Source of the DNA: CAZXCK01 sp964639225
Lineage (GTDB): Bacteria; Chloroflexota; Anaerolineae; Aggregatilineales; Phototrophicaceae
Assembly: GCA_964639225.1 (NCBI GenBank)
Contig: CAZXCK010000152.1
Coordinates: 1-9,387, forward strand
Length of the DNA stretch: 9,387 bases
Direction of reading: 5' to 3'
In this document: positions 5,773-9,387 of the stretch, piece after piece
Layout: each line of letters starts with the position of its first letter
Numbering within the stretch: position 1 is the stretch's first letter
Notes under the pieces: generated by a model
What the model saw: the letters and a program-made list of their open reading frames with translations, nothing else
Told to the model about the DNA's origin: nothing
Database searches by the model: none
Made by a program: the position numbers and the translations under genes

Positions 5773-5804
5773 CCGCGCCGCCACCGCGCCGCCACCGCGC
5801 CGCC
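5772..5804 (+). repeat. Three perfect 11-bp direct repeats after recO
   Basis: ACCGCGCCGCC occurs three times in a row at 5772-5782, 5783-5793 and 5794-5804, beginning on the final base of the recO stop codon. The unit is not a multiple of three and lies outside coding sequence, which suits replication slippage. There is no inverted repeat, so it is not a hairpin terminator. The C-rich, G-poor transcript could serve as a Rho-loading region, but that is speculation. Confidence 0.9.
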
Positions 5805-5818
5805 ACGACTGATCTCGC

Positions 5819-5847
5819 TTGAAAGTTCTCCCATCATCTGAGACAAT
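5819..5847 (+). promoter_or_regulatory. Sigma-70-like promoter of the large GAP1-like gene
   Basis: TTGAAA (5819-5824, 5/6 match) and GACAAT (5842-5847, 4/6 match) are separated by the optimal 17 bp. Transcription would begin near 5854. This leaves only about 6 nt before GTG 5860 but about 33 nt before TTG 5887, favouring the latter as start. Its presence after recO suggests the large gene can be transcribed independently of the corC-cdd-recO operon. Confidence 0.55.
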
Positions 5848-5886
5848 GACCGCCACACCGTGCCAGATGCGATAGAGGTATCGGTA

Positions 5887-8643
5887 TTGGAAGATCGCAC
5901 GCTTAACTACATCATCTACGGTCAGCGCCCGGATTCCACCGAGAGTTCCGACGAACTGGGCGTGCTGGCGATGAGCGAATCGCTGACAAAAGAAGACGCG
6001 GCCATCTGGCGGCGGCTGGTGACGCTGTCGCCGATGCTGCCGGATTCGGGCCAACCCATAGCCGCCGCCGGGGTCTTCAAAGGCCCGGAACAGGACTTCA
6101 TCCTGGGGCGGGCGCAGGTGCTCAACGGCCAGCTCGACCGCCCGCTGCGCCAGGCGATCCTCATACCCCACGATGTGTTCATCCAACTGACGAGCAGCAT
6201 TCGCCCGCTGTTTGACCTGTTGAGCGACCCCGGTCTGCCGGCGCTCAGCGATAACGGCCTGACGGCGGTGCCGCTGCCGGTGCCGGTCGCGCCGCCCAGC
6301 CCGCTGGACGAACGCGCTCAACTGCTGGACAGGCTGGCGCAGCTCGCCGGCGGTGACCAGCGCGACCTGCTGCGACTGCTGGGCGCAGCTCTCAGCGACG
6401 ACCAACTGTTGATTCGCGGCGCGCCGCCCGATTTTGAGCAGCGGCTGGCGCTTATGCAGGGGCTGATGATGCTGCTGCCGACTCCGGCGCGGCGACTGCT
6501 GACGTTCACCACCAACGTCCTCGATTTTCAGGCGGCGCGGGCGCGGGTCGTCTTCAGCGACACCGCCGGCGACACCACGCGCCATGTGGCCAACCTGGCC
6601 AGCGGCGAACTGCCCGCCGACTCCGTGCTGGAGCATCCGTATGTCGCTTATCTGGTGGAGTTGTGGCAGGAAAACGCCACTGGCTTCGTGCCGGCCCTGG
6701 CCGAAATGGACGCCGATGCCAGCCGGTTGATGGCCGGGCGCAGTCTGCTGGACGGGCTGACCGCCGTCGCCGAGCGCCATCACATCGAGGACAGGCTGCG
6801 GCGCGGCGAACCGGTTGAGGCGGCAGTCCTCAAGCAACTGCTCACCAGCGATGCGCCGCCGTCCGGCGACATCCGGCTGATGGCCGCCCAGAATCTGCTC
6901 GATTACACACTAGCCGAGCGCGACCCCGAATCGGTGGAGATCGTCGCCAGCATGATCGACAACGAGAGCGACCTCAGCCAACTGCTGCGCGAGAAACTCA
7001 CCGACGCGCTGCAGGCCGAGCCGGACGCCGTCTATTTCTTCATTCGCACGCGGCTGTCGCAGGAAGTTGACCCGGACTGGCTGCCGCTGTTACAGGCGGC
7101 GGCGGTCATCGCGCTGGAAGTCGCCGTCAGCGACACCGACGACGAAACGCTGATGAGCTGGCTCAACCTCATCGCGCGCGAACCGGCTGGCTACGACCTG
7201 CAAAACGTGCTGCGCGAGGGCATCCTGGCCGCCGAACAGCGCATCCTCCACGATCATTCAATGGGCAACGAGCTGCTGCTGTTCACCGCCAAGCGCGCCC
7301 CGGACCTCATCGACTCGCTGGTGGATGACGAGGCTTTTATCAGCACCTTGCAGCCGCCGCTCGGCCCGGCCCTGCGCGATTACGAACCGCAGGCCGTCGC
7401 CGAAACCATCGAGATCAGCCGCGAGCTGGCGCTGGTCCTCATGGCACGGGCGGCGCAGCACATCGCCGAAGACGAGCGCGCCGCGCGCGTGTTCACGCCC
7501 GGCCACATCGACTATCTGTGGGCGCTGCACAATCACGAGAACCTGGACGACCTGCCCGAAGACTACCAGCCATACCACATCATCAGCACCCTGGTGCTGG
7601 ACGGCATCATCCGGTTGAGTGTGGAAGTCGTCGAGGTGCTGCTGGCGCGGATCGTCACCGGCAGGGAAACCGAACTTTTCCAGCAGATCGCCCGCCATCT
7701 GGCGCAGCACAACCGGTTGTTCCCGCTGCTGGTCAACAGCCTGGAGGACAGCGCCGTATCCGCCGATGACACGCGCATGCTCATCAATCTGCTGGTGGAC
7801 AGCGAAATCATCACGCGGCAGCAGGCGGTCAACACGGCGCTGCAGATCGTCGTCCAGCGCGAATGGAAGCGCGACACCCTGCCGCTGGTGGAACAGGTGA
7901 CACGGCTGATCCAGCAGACGCCGGCGATCACCATGCCCATCGACATCAAATGGCAGATGCTGGAACTGGCCGAGCAGACCAAGACGGACGTCATCGCCCG
8001 TGTGATGACGCGCCGCCTGCTGGCGCAGATGGAGGCCGTCGAGGACGACGCGCAGTTGATCGAGATGCTGGTGCGCCTCAACCGTGTTGTCCAGTGGAAC
8101 GGCAACGCGCGCACGCATCTGCTGAACTGGTGGCGCAAATTCACGCGCGAGCAGGGGCTGACACGCCTGCAGCGCTTCGACAAGCTGCTGGAAGGCAATC
8201 GCGCTATGGAGCCAGCACGGGCCACCGTGCAGACCAGCCTCGCCGTCCGGCGGCTGCTGGGCAAACGCACGCTGAACGAGTTCGCCGAAACCGTCAGCGA
8301 GGCGTTCAGTGTGTTACAGGCGCTGTCGGATTCGTTCGATCCCAGCGGAGGACGCCAGGCGCTCAGCTTCGACCCGCAGACCGTCCGCGTGGAATTGGAA
8401 GCGCGTCAGGACGAACTCCAGCCAGATCAGCGCAGCGTACTGGCCAAGAACCTCAAAGAGCTGACGCAGATCATCACCATCATGGCGGAGAACCGCAGCA
8501 AATCCAAGCTGATGCGGCGCGAAGACGACATCGAGCGCGGCCTGTTCACCGGCGAGCAGCACCCGCAGAGCGCCATCGACATGATGAAGTGGCTCTCCGG
8601 TCTGCTGGACGGCATGCAGGCGCGCGCCGCCGAAGACGAATAG
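5887..8643 (+). CDS. Large cysteine-free protein with GAP1-like N-terminus and helical-repeat scaffold
   Basis: About 918 residues. TTG 5887 is chosen for its ribosome site AGAGG (5874-5878, 8-nt spacing); GTG 5860 adds nine residues but lacks one. Residues 1-250 recall GTPase-associated protein 1 N-terminal domains: a strand with YGQR (11-14), R-x-AILIPHDVF (88-98) like the family's 'GNYF-HALV' strand, and a helix ending LLPTPARRLLTFTT (196-209), which parallels 'LLP-R-LTFTT' in GAP1 proteins. A Pro-rich linker lies at 128-139. Residues about 255-918 are almost all amphipathic helices, like HEAT/TPR-type solenoids, ending in a charged helical tail. There is no signal peptide, transmembrane segment or cysteine. 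GAP1 proteins are known from predicted GTPase-centred conflict systems, but no GTPase lies in this window. The family call is from remembered patterns and is tentative; a cytosolic scaffold is the safest reading. Confidence 0.75.
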   Translation: MEDRTLNYIIYGQRPDSTESSDELGVLAMSESLTKEDAAIWRRLVTLSPMLPDSGQPIAAAGVFKGPEQDFILGRAQVLNGQLDRPLRQAILIPHDVFIQLTSSIRPLFDLLSDPGLPALSDNGLTAVPLPVPVAPPSPLDERAQLLDRLAQLAGGDQRDLLRLLGAALSDDQLLIRGAPPDFEQRLALMQGLMMLLPTPARRLLTFTTNVLDFQAARARVVFSDTAGDTTRHVANLASGELPADSVLEHPYVAYLVELWQENATGFVPALAEMDADASRLMAGRSLLDGLTAVAERHHIEDRLRRGEPVEAAVLKQLLTSDAPPSGDIRLMAAQNLLDYTLAERDPESVEIVASMIDNESDLSQLLREKLTDALQAEPDAVYFFIRTRLSQEVDPDWLPLLQAAAVIALEVAVSDTDDETLMSWLNLIAREPAGYDLQNVLREGILAAEQRILHDHSMGNELLLFTAKRAPDLIDSLVDDEAFISTLQPPLGPALRDYEPQAVAETIEISRELALVLMARAAQHIAEDERAARVFTPGHIDYLWALHNHENLDDLPEDYQPYHIISTLVLDGIIRLSVEVVEVLLARIVTGRETELFQQIARHLAQHNRLFPLLVNSLEDSAVSADDTRMLINLLVDSEIITRQQAVNTALQIVVQREWKRDTLPLVEQVTRLIQQTPAITMPIDIKWQMLELAEQTKTDVIARVMTRRLLAQMEAVEDDAQLIEMLVRLNRVVQWNGNARTHLLNWWRKFTREQGLTRLQRFDKLLEGNRAMEPARATVQTSLAVRRLLGKRTLNEFAETVSEAFSVLQALSDSFDPSGGRQALSFDPQTVRVELEARQDELQPDQRSVLAKNLKELTQIITIMAENRSKSKLMRREDDIERGLFTGEQHPQSAIDMMKWLSGLLDGMQARAAEDE

Positions 8644-8649
8644 CCGGGC

Positions 8650-9204
8650 CTAAGGGCGCAGCGACGGCGAGATGTCGCGCAGGCGGGGGTTGTTCTGATC
8701 GCGCCCGGAGAGCACCGGCGGCGAGTCCAGGCCCCAGTCCAGGCCCAGGTCGGGGTCATCCCAGGCGACACCCAGTTCGTCGCGGCCACCGTCATAGTAA
8801 TTGTTGACCAGATACATCAGCGTGCAGTCGGTGAGGGCGTAGAAGCCGTGCGCCACACCAGACGGGATAAACAGGCCGGTGGGGTTGTTCAGGTCGAGGT
8901 CCAGCGTCAGGGCCGCGCCACAGGTCGGCGAGTTGTGGCGCAGGTCGGCCAGGCCGACGCGGATGCTGCCATTGACCAGCGTCCAGTAATCGATCTGGTG
9001 GAAGTGATAATGCAGGCCCCGCAGCACACCGGCGCGGCTGTCTGAACGGTTGGTCTGGATGCGATCCCAGTTCATGGCTGGCAGCCATTCCCGGCGGAAC
9101 GTCTCCATAAAGCGCCCGCGCTCGTCCTCGATGACATGGAGCGGTACGGTGAACACGCCCTGGATGGTCTCTATCGGTCGGGCCGGGGATATCTGATCGT
9201 TCAT
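8650..9204 (-). CDS. rfbC: RmlC/RfbC-family dTDP-4-dehydrorhamnose 3,5-epimerase-like protein
   Basis: A 184-residue cupin of normal length. The RmlC signature is clear: DERGRFMETFRREW (27-40), GVLRGLHYH (59-67, catalytic His65), IRVGLADLR (81-89), FIPSGVAHGFYAL (112-124) and DELGVAWDDPDLGLDW (142-157). Tyr131 matches the family's catalytic Tyr region. The family epimerises C3 and C5 of dTDP-4-keto-6-deoxyglucose for rhamnose or related sugars of the cell surface. The position usually holding the catalytic Lys (Lys-Leu-Val before the Gly-x-x-x-Asp-Val strand) is Asp72 in IDYWTLVNG, so it may be a related deoxysugar epimerase or isomerase. No rfbA, rfbB or rfbD lies nearby. The ribosome site before ATG 9204 is only CAGG with 6-nt spacing. 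The stop lies 6 bp from that of the convergent large gene. Confidence 0.9.
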   Translation of the reverse strand: MNDQISPARPIETIQGVFTVPLHVIEDERGRFMETFRREWLPAMNWDRIQTNRSDSRAGVLRGLHYHFHQIDYWTLVNGSIRVGLADLRHNSPTCGAALTLDLDLNNPTGLFIPSGVAHGFYALTDCTLMYLVNNYYDGGRDELGVAWDDPDLGLDWGLDSPPVLSGRDQNNPRLRDISPSLRP

Positions 9205-9252
9205 AGTGAGCCTGTCCTGTGCCTGTGGGGCTTCCTCTGTTTAGTGGGGCTT

Positions 9253-9280
9253 ATTGTACCCAACCCGTGCCCTGGCTCAA
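9253..9280 (-). promoter_or_regulatory. Promoter of the rfbC-like gene
   Basis: On the minus strand TTGAGC (9275-9280, 4/6) and TACAAT (9253-9258, 5/6) are separated by 16 bp. Transcription would start near 9246, giving a leader of about 42 nt before ATG 9204. The gene is thus probably transcribed alone. Confidence 0.5.
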
Positions 9281-9324
9281 CAGTGGAGATTACCGGGCGC
9301 GGTGGGGCGCAGGGGGTTGGCGTA

Positions 9325-9387
9325 ATGCAGATTAAGGATTTAGAGCGGAGTGAAGAAGCTGACCGGTCCCGCCCGGCGTTAAAACAC
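9325..9387 (+). CDS. Possible start of a + strand gene running off the window
   Basis: ATG 9325 is preceded by AGGGGG (9311-9316) at 8-nt spacing and opens 21 codons with no stop up to the window edge (MQIKDLERSEEADRSRPALK...). It would be divergent from the rfbC-like gene. Twenty-one codons are too few to judge coding potential or family, and no clear promoter is seen, so this is only a pointer for the next window. Confidence 0.2.
   Translation, partial: MQIKDLERSEEADRSRPALKH

Noticed and set aside
5497..6837. A long minus-strand open frame of about 446 codons opposite recO and the GAP1-like gene
   Set aside because: It spans two well-supported plus-strand genes and the promoter between them. 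Its translation is rich in Gln, Arg and His without domain motifs, as expected from reverse reading of GC-rich coding DNA.
1..9387. tRNA or rRNA genes, CRISPR arrays, IS elements or phage genes
   Set aside because: No tRNA-like or rRNA-conserved segments, no regularly spaced repeats, no transposase or integrase motifs and no flanking terminal inverted repeats were seen on either strand.

Overview
The window is GC-rich (roughly 60% or more), densely packed bacterial DNA with ordinary housekeeping and accessory genes. No phage, transposon, CRISPR, rRNA or tRNA signal was found. The mix of genes (a GAP1-like large protein, two-helix membrane proteins with an Ig-like domain, a short LexA-type winged helix, a CNNM/CorC protein with eroded transport motifs) and the TTG/GTG start codons would suit a Chloroflexota (Anaerolineae-like) genome. 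That assignment is an impression from protein style and needs a similarity search.

Layout. Positions 1-206 hold two overlapping inverted repeats and a promoter-like region. Positions 207-1951 (+) encode two tandem, diverged paralogous membrane proteins of unknown function. Positions 1952-2352 (+) hold an SOS-box-like operator overlapping an extended -10 promoter, then an 86-residue LexA-type winged-helix protein with no peptidase domain. This gene converges on a GNAT acetyltransferase (2386-2952, -) across a 12-bp-stem hairpin at 2335-2365. A divergent intergenic region (2953-3067) with a 13-bp palindrome follows.

Positions 3068-5772 (+) look like one operon: a possible 52-residue membrane microprotein, a CNNM/CorC-family protein, cytidine deaminase (cdd) and the recombination mediator recO. 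All junctions overlap or are very close: TTGA overlap, 8-nt overlap and 11-nt gap. corC, cdd and recO belong to the widespread ybeY/corC/cdd/era/recO neighbourhood, here without ybeY or era. Three perfect 11-bp direct repeats begin on the last base of the recO stop codon. A recognisable promoter then drives a protein of about 918 residues with no cysteine, whose N-terminal third resembles GTPase-associated protein 1 (GAP1) and whose remainder looks like a helical repeat scaffold. It converges, with a 6-bp gap, on an RmlC/RfbC-family sugar epimerase (8650-9204, -) that has its own promoter. The right edge may hold the start of another + strand gene.

A recurring theme is loss of signature residues in otherwise recognisable families: CNNM without its Glu motifs, RecO with one of four zinc-finger cysteines, and RmlC without its usual catalytic lysine. 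The most unusual items are the cysteine-free GAP1-like protein, the LexA-like microregulator with its own SOS-like box, and the paralogous membrane pair that shares a C-terminal leucine/acidic motif.
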